Shown: piece after piece, positions 20,840 to 31,235 of the stretch
Position numbering within the stretch: the stretch's first letter is position 1
Layout of the letters: the number at the start of each line of letters is the position of its first letter
Origin: Hyalella azteca
Lineage: Eukaryota; Arthropoda; Malacostraca; Amphipoda; Hyalellidae
Direction: 5' to 3'
Length of the DNA stretch: 64,000 nt
Assembly: GCF_000764305.2 (NCBI RefSeq)
Contig: NW_025936059.1
Span: 246,387 to 310,386, forward strand
The notes under the pieces: model-generated
What the model was told of the DNA's origin: nothing
Database searches by the model: none
Seen by the model: only the letters and a program-made list of their open reading frames with translations
Position numbers and translations under genes: made by a program

Positions 20840-22600
20840 ACTTTGTATGAATAATGCCATTCAATATTGTTAGCTACATTACATAGAAGGTGAAACATTA
20901 TGATGGCAATGATCAATTTATCTGGAGCAACCTTTACGAAATTAGCATCAAACAAGCTAACGGCTGTCATGTCAACCAGAACTCCACCACCATAGCAGAG
21001 TATTTTATACAGCTAATGAATTTCACAAATTTTGATTGAAGAGAGATTACCTATTTAATTTTAGGAAAAAATGCGGGATAATACAATGAAGGGTGGTGGC
21101 AGAACTGCAATCTTGGTACTCTATTGCAATTTGTGCTATGAAAACCTACATAACAACTTTTATATTATAGTTATAATTTTTTTACATTCAGAGTATAACA
21201 TAACGCATTCACATAACATATCGCACTCAGATTTGGAAACCATAATTGCACAAATGAAGCAAAAATAAATGACTGACCATTGACTTATTTTTCAGATTTA
21301 CAACCAATAACCGTCACTATTGATTAATGGTCATCAAATCAAGGAAATTCCAGACCCAATCAACATTGGAGATATATGCGACCCATCCCTGAATGAAAAG
21401 ACCATCCTTCCCAAATGTTTAACTTGCAATCAATTTTTACTTCAAAGTTTTAGGAAATGCTGTCATTTGGACTATCTGACCACTTTTTGAAAGTACTCAG
21501 TCCAGCAATGTAACTTCTAGTAATACTGTTGGGATAGGAGATATTGTACAAATTCATTGCAATCACCCTTGTGTACTTGGGAAATTAGGAAGAAGAGTAA
21601 TTCCTTTGATTGTTGGTAATTATAACCTTGTTTGTTTTGTAAAATTATTAACAGACTCTGGAAGAGAATTTTGCAGAGATCAATTTCTTCTTGAAGATTT
21701 GTATCACATAGTCTAATTGCCCTCTAACTAATGACTAATATGATGATGACTAAAGGTTGAATGATGACTAAATGATGAAAAGGATGACTAAAGGAATCGA
21801 CAAGGAATGATGACTAAAGGTTGAAAAGGAAAATGAAACTCAAATAGTAGTTCTAATAACTATTGGGATCTCATATAGTAAAAGTGACAGGAAAATGACA
21901 GAATAAAAGAAAATTGGTAAAAAGGATTAACTGAAGCTGAACTAAAGATGATGCCAAGTAAAAATGCATATGGACCAATAAGGAAAGTGCACACCACTAA
22001 AATGCTTCCAATATTGAGTTAGTTAGGAGGTTATAGGGAGCTTTCAAGCAAAGCACTCGAGAGGTTAGGGAGCATGGAACAGCAATTTATTCAGCACAAC
22101 ACTTTAGAATAGGTTTTGTCACTGATTTAGATAATCAGTTACTGAGCTAGCCCTAAACTGAAAAGAATGAGAATGATTTTAGTGGAATTGATGAAATAGT
22201 TAAACACTTCAAAAGAAAAGCACACAGTAACACACATACAAGGGACACAAATAAGAGGGACAAGAGGGTGTGCTGCAAAGTAGCCTAAACCAACCCCTGC
22301 CAACAATGTACAGGTTTGTACCCTACTTGCCGCAACCAGTCATTCATTAGAAGGCACCGACAGCACATCTCCAGCAATGTTGCCTTCTTCAGTTCTGTGA
22401 TTCATGTCCGCCCGAGTTGTGATCTATTAAAGAATATTCATACCTGGGTTTATGCGTTGGCAATCTATTTAACTCATATCCCACCGCATCACAATGTGGA
22501 TATATGTTGGTGTGTAAAGTGTGTGATAGCTTGTTGCTCATCCATATTAAAACTATTTTTTACTTGCATAGTACAACCCATTGCGCGGGATGATTAAATG
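20840..22600. other. no gene recognised
   Basis: AT-rich spacer. At about 21733-21828 there are irregular local repeats of GATGACTAAAGGTTGAA. No coding region could be supported. Confidence 0.45.
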
Positions 22601-22639
22601 TCAATATAAATTCCCATGCACCTGGCACATCTTCCTGAC

Positions 22640-22697
22640 CATGGGCCACATCAGGCCTACTTTTCAGCACCAACATCACTGTTATGTTATGTGATTG
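22640..22697 (+). repeat. LINE-A 3' terminal tail fragment
   Basis: GGGCCACATCAGGCCTACTT, then CAGCACCAACATCACTG, ending in TTATGTTATGTG. Only the last 60 bases of the LINE-A tail remain. Confidence 0.6.
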
Positions 22698-23004
22698 TTT
22701 AACTTTGGAAATCCATAAGCTAACTCCTAATTTTAAACAGTGTAAGGGAAATTCACCATTTAGGATTTCAGTGACTTTGATTTATTTTTGTGGCATGTAA
22801 GTTTATGGCTGCTTGTAGGGTTGGCAACTGTGCTATCTGATGATGTGGCGGAACCGGCCTGATGCCCGTGTTAGTTCTTCTCATTTGATTGCTGTCAGAT
22901 TTGGTTGATGCTGTCGGATTTGCTTTGGTAAGTCAAGTTAGTTTAAGTATTAAGTTAACCAGTAGTGTAGTACACATACCATATTTGGGGATGGGGCTTA
23001 TGGG

Positions 23005-23230
23005 CACAACCAATCACAGCTGGTAAGGCTTTTGGGTAAGGGTAAGGCTTTTGGTAAGGCTTTTGTAACCAATTACAACTGGAAAGGGGGTAGCATTACA
23101 ATTCCATCAACCAATCACAGCTGGAAAGCTGAAAATCACAAGCCCATGAAAATCACAATCCCACAATCCAGCTAAAATCACAATCCCATAAACCAATCAC
23201 AGCTGGAAAGGGATATGACATGTATATAAT
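23005..23230 (+). repeat. repeated CCAAT plus E-box motifs and TATA-like box
   Basis: CCAATCACAGCTGG or a close variant occurs at 23010, 23069, 23111 and 23193, each joining a CCAAT box to a CAGCTG E-box. TATATAAT follows at 23223. The block may be a promoter of the gypsy-like relic just downstream or simply a short repeat. No transcript evidence can be read from sequence. Confidence 0.4.
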
Positions 23231-23319
23231 GGACTGAAAGTGGAAAGTGGCCTTTCTAATCTTTCAGGTCCTGCTTTCCAATATGCTATTTGTACTGGTT
23301 AAGTTAATACCCCTCTAGA

Positions 23320-23530
23320 ATTCCACAATGCCCTCATGGCCTCTCTAAGTTGGTACTCTCAGTGGATGCTTCTGGATTTGGTGCAGGAGCATGTCTGTCT
23401 CAGTTTCAGTACTGACTTGAGATTCCTATTGCATTTGTATCAAAGAGCTCTAATGCCACCCAACTGAAGTATTTGAGCCTAGATATGGTATTGACCAAAC
23501 TAAGGTGGGCCACAAACTATGATGATGACC
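23320..23530 (+). pseudogene. Ty3/gypsy RNase H fragment
   Basis: The frame reads LVLSVDASGFGAGACLSQ, one stop, then IPIAFVSKSSNATQLKY and LTKLRWATN. The VDASGFGAGACL block with its catalytic Asp and the later SKSxxxxQLKY block are the hallmark of the RNase H domain after the gypsy reverse transcriptase. About 65 codons survive, with no integrase or LTR nearby. Confidence 0.75.
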
Positions 23531-24769
23531 TTTCTAACCTTTCTCATAGCAATTGAATTCATCATTTATTCAAAATAATACAAAATTTTTTGTTCAGTAA
23601 AGGGTGATGTGTAAGAACTTTTTTTTGTGAAATGAAATTAAATCATCATTTTTTAAAATCAATATCATTTCAGGTTAGTTGTTTTTTTAATAATGATTCT
23701 GATAGACACATTTCTGTCAGGATATTACAATCAAACAACAGTCTTGTACTACAGATTCTTCACATATTTTCTTTCTATGAGACCAGCAAAAATTGCCTGA
23801 AAGATATTAAGTTCAATTAAATTTTGTTATAAAAGTAGGAAATTTTCATTTCGATTTGAACAAATTTGATATGTGGTTTTCTCAAACTTAACAATGTTCC
23901 AAATCCCATTATGAATTTTGTTCAATTTTGATCTGATATATAATTGGTTATTTTCATTGTTGATTAAAAAACACGTGCCAGTTATAAAAAACATAATGCC
24001 AGTTATAAAATCATTTGGAAAGGATATGATCTTAATCCACTTAACCCTTTCTTGAACTCTGCATCCTCTACAGAACCAATATGAAATTATTTTTTGAGAA
24101 TTCACTTAGAGTGCTATCTAGTTTCATTGTGACGTTTCAACTACTTTTATAATTCCTGAGTCAACTTAAGAGCTTAGCCCATAAGGCCAAAAATGGAGCA
24201 ATCATGAGTTTTGCTACAAAGTATGACTGATGATAAGATAGTGAGATCTTTTCCTGACTTGTGCTCCAGTCAACCAATGGGCACCAAAGAAATGGACCTA
24301 CCTTATTTAGTCCAAGGTAAGGATAAAAAACTTGGATCATTTTAATCTGTGGGTTGCATGTTGTCTGAGCTCAATTAAACATTCATTGATTATATTCTAA
24401 TTTATATCATGAATTACAAGACTTTAGACATTGCATTGATTGATTTTTGTGTTTTTTTAACTACTCAATCAATCAGTGGAATTCATAAAACTCTCTGTAT
24501 TTGGAAAAAAAATGAACACCCTGTATTAAAAATAGTTTATATATTATGTAATCTTGAGTCTAACCAGAATTGAATTTTCATTTTAAGGAACAGTCCAAAG
24601 AGTGATGTTTTCAATGGATATTTCAATTGATTTTTAAGACCTGTTTAATAATTTAAATAACAAAATGGCATATGCTGATTAAATTGAAAAGGTGGTAAAG
24701 TAAAAATGTATATATGTGTAAAAACAGAATGCCACTGCTTTGATTAACTGACCAACTATTCATACAGAT

Positions 24770-25667
24770 AATATTGAAGACCTGATTGGCACACATAGCA
24801 TCTTTGACTTCAGAAATCAGGAAGACGAAAAAATGACAACAAGCTTGTGTCCTGAGGAAGAGTGTGATGACATTTCTTTGAAGAAAGACTCAATGGACTA
24901 CCTTTTACAGGTAATATTACCAAATTAGTCATTCAGTGGTAATTTGATTGTGTCTGATTAATTACAAAAAATTTTACAAACACAGTGTAATTTCCACTTG
25001 GACCTTATTTTGGCCATATTTTGATATTTTACTATCTTGTCTCCGTCCATTTAATCAGTTGAGTAATTTTCTTGTAGACTGACTCTGACCACAAGATTTT
25101 GAAGCCAGAAAATTATTTTGCTGGCTTCTCTCCTCCTACTGGGAGTCTTGGAGCTGCAAGGGAAGCAAGCTTGATTGAGCAACTCTCCAGTTGTGAGTCT
25201 GGAGTGACATCTCGTGTACAGTGCAGCTTGAATGATGCAATAGGCACAATGTCGAAGAACAGGCCAGAAAAAAGAGCATCGTCACCTGCACTTCAGGAGC
25301 CCTGCAGAAAAAAACAAAAGAAGATTACCAACAAGAGTTTGCATAAGAGGTTAATAATTATACATTATACTGTAATAAATATTGACTAATAAAATCTTGA
25401 TAACAAGTAAAAAAAGTGTGAAATCGATTCTAAATTGATTTATTTCATGTTCAGGATGTTATCAAGACAAGGAGTGAAGTTGAGGCGCTGGCACCAGGAT
25501 GACATGGAAAAAGCTCTGGCAGCATGTTTGGGTGAAGGGCTTCCTGCTTCAGTTGCTGCTGGGATATTCAATGTGCCGCGTCGCACGCTCTCAGATCGCC
25601 TGAAGAGGGTTAGAGTGACAGATAGTGCACCTGACGCAATGTCTACTACATTGTCGCCAAGCGTTGA
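24770..25667 (+). pseudogene. pogo/Tigger-like transposase gene, truncated copy
   Basis: Exon-like block 1 encodes IEDLIGTHSIFDF...MDYLLQ and ends CAG|GTAATATT (about 24910). Block 2 starts after TTTTCTTGTAG (about 25078) and encodes TDSDHKILKPENYFAGF up to EPCRKKQ. Block 3 follows TTCATGTTCAG (about 25454) and encodes one pipsqueak-type HTH unit (LRRWHQDDMEKALAAC ... VPRRTLSDRL). The sequence then hits the N at 25668 and jumps into the satellite flank, so two HTH units and the whole DDE domain seen in the paralogue are absent. A 96-bp stretch in intron 2 (about 25316-25421) is missing from the paralogue. Confidence 0.75.
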
Positions 25668-25789
25668 NATTTCAATGTAAATGTCCTCTTGAAAATACAG
25701 AAGTAAGGAATTGAAGTGGTGAAAAATCGAAAGATGTTAACTGTTGGGACGTGAATGTGCGAGGAAGCTTTGCATCAACCTTGTCACAC

Positions 25790-26891
25790 TTAATTTAACT
25801 GTATGACACACTTAATAGCACTGCATGACACACTTCATAGGACTGCATGACACACTTCGTAGGACTGCATGACGCACTACATAGGACTGCATGACGCACT
25901 ACATAGGACTGCATGACACACTTCATAGGACTGCATGACGCACTACATAGGACTGCATGACGCACTACATAGGACTGCATGTCACACTTCATGGGACTGC
26001 AGGACACACTTCATATGACTGCCAGACACACTTAATAGGACTGCATGACACACTACATAGGACTGCATGTCACACTTCATTTAACTGTATGACACACTTA
26101 CTAGGACTGCCTGACACACTTCATAGGACTGCATGACACACTTCATAGGACTGCATGACACACTTCATAGGACTGCCTGACACACTTCATAGGACTGCAT
26201 GACACCTGTCTCTTATACACATCTAGATGTGTATAAGAGACAGCTGTTCATAGGACTGCATGACACACTTCATAGGACTGCATGACACACTTCATAGGAC
26301 TGCCTGACACACTTCATAGGACTGCATGACACACTTCATAGTATTGCATGACGCACTTCAATTAACTGCATGACGTTTCATAGGACTGCATGACACACTT
26401 CATTTAACTGTGTGACACTCTTCATTTAACTGTATGACACATTTCATTTAACTGTATGACACACTTCATTTAACTGTATGACATACCTCATTTAACTGTA
26501 TGACACACTTCATTTAACTGTATGTCTTCATTTAACTGTATGACATACCTCATTTAACTGCATGACATACCTCATTTAACTGCATGACACACTTCATTTA
26601 ACTGTATGACACTTAATTTAACTGTATGACACACTTCATTTAACTATATGACACACTTCATATGACTGCATGTCATTCTTTATTTAACTGCATGACACTT
26701 CATTCAACTGTACAACACACTTTATTTAAGTGTATGACACAACTTCATTTAATTGTATGACACACTTCATTTAACTGCATGACACACTTCATTTAACTGC
26801 CTGACACTCTTCATAGGACTGCATGACACACTTCATTCAACTGCATGACACACTTCATTTAACTGTATGACACACTTCATTTTACTGTATG
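25790..26891. repeat. 22-bp satellite array, left part of copy 1
   Basis: Tandem 22-bp units of two main types, GACTGCATGACACACTTCAT + AG and AACTGTATGACACACTTCAT + TT. The AG type dominates the left and the TT type the right. The array continues at 28124 beyond the hAT element and contains an adapter at 26206-26243. Confidence 0.95.
26206..26243. other. sequencing artefact: Nextera mate-pair junction adapter
   Basis: CTGTCTCTTATACACATCT followed directly by its reverse complement AGATGTGTATAAGAGACAG, 38 bases without mismatch. This is the Tn5 mosaic end used in Nextera kits, head to head as in the mate-pair circularisation junction. It is not genomic DNA. The satellite on either side may come from places several kb apart. 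Confidence 0.95.
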
Positions 26892-28115
26892 CAATGGTGG
26901 GCACAGCTAACCTAAAAATTAGCTTTGATAGCCGCTAATCCGCTAACGGAAAAGTTAGCTTCGATACCGCTAAACCGATAAATCACCAAAAAATATAGCG
27001 GAATTTGCCGCTAACCGCTAACTTTTAATATATAAATTTAGATTTGGCTTAATTTTGGGGGGGGGGAACTCTGAAAAACAGGCCTAAAGAGCTGAACTTT
27101 AAGCCTTGAAAAGGAGCTTTCCAAAAAGATGTAGCATGCCAAGATCAGATGATGATCAAGATGTACGTAACATAAATAAGTAAATGAACAAATGAAATTA
27201 GGCAGTAGATGACATTCAACATACAGTTTATTAAACAAATATTAAGGTTACACCAGGGTTACACACTCCTTTTACTCTGGCTTGCCCTTCGCCTTCATCT
27301 CCTCAAGGTGATGATTGTTGCCCTTCATGAACATCAGCCTCTCAAAGTTGGCATCTGACAGGGTGGCTCTCTTGGAACTCAAGATGTCCTTGCCTATGGA
27401 AAACAGGCGCTCAACTGCTGCACTGGATGAGATGGCTGTGTTGTACTTAACGAAAAGATTCATCAACACCTGCTTGCCCAAGAAGGCAACGTCAGTCAAT
27501 TCCTCCTTCGAGCTGCTTTCCAGCCTGGTCTTCACCAAATTCTGTGCCTTGGACTTCAGTGACCAGTGGCTCCTCCTGCACTCCAGGGGCTGAGTAATGC
27601 TGCTGAAGAAGTCATCTTCCCCATCCTCGTCATTGCTGGTGGTGCTGCAGCCCTCCTCAACGGTCTCCCTCAGGGCTGTCTCCATGGCCTTCTGTACCCT
27701 GCGGAACAGGCGAAAGCCAGAACAGGCGAAACTTGGGGTGGAATTCTGCTGCCAGCTGGCACTACTTGTCTTCTAGGAGGGACCCAAACCTTCTCGTGAT
27801 GCTTGCCAGCATTGCGTCCACCAGAGGACTGCAGTACAGGACGTCTTGTGTTACTGCCAGTAACACAAGACGTGATTGGCTGACAAACAGATGATGACGT
27901 AGTCAGCCGTCAGTGTGGGCGTGGCACACGGCTTACGATCTTAGCATTAAATCAGAGATTTTTAAACGTTTTTAGCGGACGGCCAGTTAGCGGAACTAAA
28001 TTCAGCGGAAGCTAATTGGTCCAATAAAGGTTTTCAAAGTTAACTGAACAGCTAATCCAATAAGGAAACAGTTAGCTTCCCTAATTAGCGGTTAGCGGAA
28101 CTGTGCCCACCACTG
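26892..28115 (-). mobile_element. internally deleted hAT element in the satellite
   Basis: Ends are CAATGGTGGGCACAGCTAAC and, inverted, CAGTGGTGGGCACAGTTCCG. The 8-bp target duplication ACTGTATG is perfect (26884-26891 and 28116-28123) and is itself part of the satellite unit. Subterminal regions are rich in GCTAACCGCTAA-type motifs. A 34-bp palindrome at about 27840-27873 (GTCTTGTGTTACTG / CAGTAACACAAGAC) is an extra hairpin. Only the transposase C-terminus is left inside. Confidence 0.93.
27272..27685 (-). pseudogene. hAT transposase C-terminal dimerisation domain
   Basis: The minus-strand frame of 137 codons has an acidic lead (SNDEDGEDDFFSS). It then has the hAT dimerisation signature FVKYNTAISSSAAVERLFSI and SKRATLSDANFERLMFM. 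This domain normally ends a protein of roughly 600 residues; the RNase H-fold catalytic part and BED finger are gone, so the element could move only with a helper transposase. The first Met lies next to a deletion joint at about 27690. Confidence 0.85.
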
Positions 28116-28123
28116 ACTGTATG

Positions 28124-28483
28124 ACACACTTCATTTAACTGAATGATACATGTCATATGACTGCATGACACACCTAATTTATCTGTATGACACACTTCAT
28201 TTAACTGTATGGCACATGTCATATGACTGCTTGACACACTTCATTTAACTGTATGATACATTTCATTTAACTGCATGACACACTTCATTTAACTGTATGA
28301 CACACTTCATTTAACTGTTTGACACACTTTATTTAACTGCTTGACACACTTCTTTTAACTGTATGACACACTTCATTTAACTGCATGACACCCTTCAATT
28401 AACTGTATGACACACTTCATTTAACTGTATGACACATGTTATGACTGCATGATGTTATGAGTTATGACACATGTTATGACTAC
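28124..28483. repeat. 22-bp satellite array, right part of copy 1
   Basis: Continuation of the same array, mostly AACTGTATGACACACTTCAT + TT units, degenerating to the right (ATGTTATGACTGCATGATG) before unique sequence. Confidence 0.9.
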
Positions 28484-29320
28484 AGTGCCGTCCTGCCGAG
28501 ACTCGAGCTGCCGCCGTGGAGACGCGCCCCCTGGTGACAGGCGCTCCCACCGCGCTCTCCGGCAGAGCTTCAAGAACAACTGTTCCTGCATCAATCAATA
28601 TCAAGGTTTCAATCACAGGAAGGATTAAATTACTTGATGCCAGCCAAATAAATGAACTCAAACACCATCATACGTCTCTGTGCCAGGCTCTCTAGAATTA
28701 ATTGAATGTTTTTACGAGTTGGATTTAAGAGTGGGTACTGCGGCCACATATTAATGGAAGGATGGCATGATTAGCTGCATTACTTAAGATGTACAACTTT
28801 CGTATTATGATTTCTAGTGCCATGGCTCTTGTGCGTACGAGAGGAGGATCTTGTGGACGAAGGAGGGCCAATGTAGAGTGGGGAGATGAGGGATGGATGG
28901 ATGAATGGCCAAAAAAACGCCGCCTCTTGGGGACTCCCACAGTGAGGAGGCGCTGAGGGTCGTGGGGAAAAGGACACGTGGGGAGATACTAAGAAAACGA
29001 GCCACTCACGAGCGCCGCAGATGAGCGTCGCAGATGAGCATCACCACCAACATGCATCGCTCACGGTGAACAAACACCTAATCATTGGAAACATTTCATC
29101 ACCATAATATTTCATTATCGGAAAAAGTGCATTTTGCATACAAGTACATGTAGGTGTGATTGAGTAATTGATATACTAAGCAATTAGATCGCATATAATA
29201 AACGACATAGTGTACGATACACTTGCCTGGGGTTAGGTTCAAGGTAGTAATAAGTTCATCCGGTGACCAAATCAAGGATTAGGGTAGGTTGGGCAACAAG
29301 GACCTGCTGATGCCCTTATC
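28484..29320. other. GC-rich block between the two satellites, copy 1
   Basis: Starts GCCGTCCTGCCGAGACTCGA and matches 54784-55769 apart from private insertions. Short open frames on both strands are not conserved as protein between copies. No gene is supported. Confidence 0.6.
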
Positions 29321-29324
29321 TGTG

Positions 29325-30185
29325 TCATGAAGACATGAACATGCACCACTAACATGCGTGCGTCACTAATGTGCAACATTAACATGCATTATGAACATGC
29401 ACCACTAAAATGTGTTGCTAACATGCATCTTTAAAATGCACCTCTAATATGAAATACACAAATGTGTCACTAACATGAAATACAGAAATCTGTCACTAAC
29501 ATGCACCTTTGACATAAGTCACTAACATGCATTACTAACTTGCATCACTAACATGCACATTTAACATGCCATAGAAACATTTTTCACTAATATGCTCCTT
29601 TGACATGAGCCACTAACATGTGTCAGTAACATTCATTAATACCTTGCACCACAAACCTGTATCAGGAACGTGCGTCACTAACATGCACCTCTAAAATACG
29701 TTAATAACATACACCACTAACATTAACCATTATAATGCGTCACTTTCATTCGCCACTTACATGCACCCCTAAAAAACATCAATAAAATGCGTTACTAACA
29801 TTAGCCATTAAATGAGTAGCTAATATGCATCACTGACCTGCAGTCCTGCACCTCTAAAAAGCAATACGAACATTCAAAGCTAACATGCACCTCTAACATG
29901 CTCCACTAAAATTAATTGCTCACGTGCTCCTCTAAAAAGCACCACTAACATGCATCACTGAAATGCAGTGCAAACATGCGTCACTGACATGCACCACCAA
30001 AAATTTTCATTAACATGCATTACTCACATGTGTCACTGACATGCACCACAAACATGTATCTCTAAAATTCATCACTAAAATCAAACACTAACATGCATCA
30101 CCATCATGAATACACTATCTTATACCGCGAATATATGTCGCCAACATTAATTAATCTCGAACATGCATCTTTAACATGACCTTCA
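29325..30185. repeat. 13-bp degenerate satellite, copy 1
   Basis: Tandem units near CACTAACATGCAT with variants CTCTAACATGCAC and CACTAAAATGCGT. Heavily diverged yet phase is mostly kept. Partner array at 55770-56955. Confidence 0.9.
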
Positions 30186-30194
30186 TCTCGCCTA

Positions 30195-30544
30195 CACTGA
30201 GAGAAATGGGTGGGTCTGGATGACCCACTTTGATGAGTCAACCGCGTCCGAAAATCGATGCACTTTTTTGATTCACTTGTCCCATTTGTGGGTCATACTG
30301 ACCCATTAAATTTCAAGCATGACTCACTTGTGACGTTAAATCGCTCTGACGCCCAGATGCTAACTACGTATCCATGCTACGGGTGGCGTCATAAGAGATT
30401 TGACGTCACAAGTGAGTCATGCCTGGAATTTAATGGGTCAGTATGACCCACAAATGGGGCAAGTGAGTCGAAAAAGTGCATCGATATTCGGACGCGGTTG
30501 ACTCATCAAAGTGGGTCATCCAGACCCACCCATTTCTCTCAGTG
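30195..30544. mobile_element. 350-bp foldback MITE with TA duplication
   Basis: Ends CACTGAGAGAAATGGGTGGG and its complement, arms about 145 bp, loop about 60 bp, flanked by TA (30193-30194 and 30545-30546). The other segment copy reads straight through CTCGCCTATCCTGAT at about 56957, which is the empty site. Confidence 0.95.
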
Positions 30545-30819
30545 TATCCTGATAAGGCTGAGTTGAGCGATAAGCCGACGACGATGCGTTGATAAGACGG
30601 CTGGAGGTGAGCCAGTCAGCTGATGAGGCAGTGTAGCGGATCTCGCTACATAGCAATAATTTTATGTTTATCATATTAATACTCATTAATGATTAGCATA
30701 TCATCATGAGAATAGTCCGGAGAAAACTCATTTCCATCGTTTGGCAACATTCTACTTCCATCAAGCCTCTCTCCTTCTATATGTGCTACATATAACACAT
30801 CCATATATATAACACATCC

Positions 30820-31235
30820 ATGGGACAACATTTCTTCTCGCTTCGAGTCACCAACATGTGGAACAGCCTCCCTGATAGCATCGTTGAAGCTCCGAGTATG
30901 AACGTCTTCAAGAACAGACTCGACGATGCTATGCAGGAGCATATGTTCAGTCTTAAAATGCCTAGCAAATTACGGACCAGGCAATAAGTCCAGACGAAGC
31001 TATGCAGGAGCATATGTTCAGTCTTAAAATGCCTAGCAAATTACGGAGGCAATAAGTCCAGCAGCTATCTCAATCAATCGTCAGCTATGGAAAGGTCGGG
31101 TTCCAAAGGCCGGATCCCTTGTGAATCAAGTCACGAAAAATTCAAGAAACGGCAACAGGCCATGGGCCTATTTTCTTCAATGCCGACACTTCTATTCTAT
31201 TCTATACTCTCTTCCCACTCTATTCTATACTCTCT
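30820..31235 (+). pseudogene. LINE-A C-terminal tail and 3' UTR
   Basis: FFSLRVTNMWNSLPDSIVEA and the run to MQEHMFSLKMPSKLR are followed by a roughly 60-bp direct duplication of the ATGCAGGAGCATATGTTCAG region (about 30930-30990 and 30995-31055). The 3' UTR ends with CTATTCTATTCTATACTCTC repeats at 31190-31235. It is 5' truncated. LINE-D begins immediately after. Confidence 0.7.

Larger units (their letters stand above)
24072..30634. repeat. segmental duplication, copy 1
   Basis: Matches 48727-57047 in the same orientation and order: AT-rich lead, transposase exons, 22-bp satellite, GC-rich unique block, 13-bp satellite, and the tail GAGCGATAAGCCGACGACGA. Copy 1 privately carries a hAT element (26892-28115) and a MITE (30195-30544) and lacks most of the transposase gene. 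The 40-base region around 25668 holds an N at the point where about 2.4 kb of copy 2 is missing. Confidence 0.85.

Noticed and set aside
25795..26007. Cys-rich minus-strand frames in the 22-bp satellite (also 52756-52968)
   Set aside because: They are translations of the satellite and are identical in both copies only because the DNA is duplicated.
25790..28483. CRISPR-like array of short repeats
   Set aside because: Units are directly abutting 22-bp satellite monomers without distinct spacers, in a eukaryotic sequence with no cas genes.
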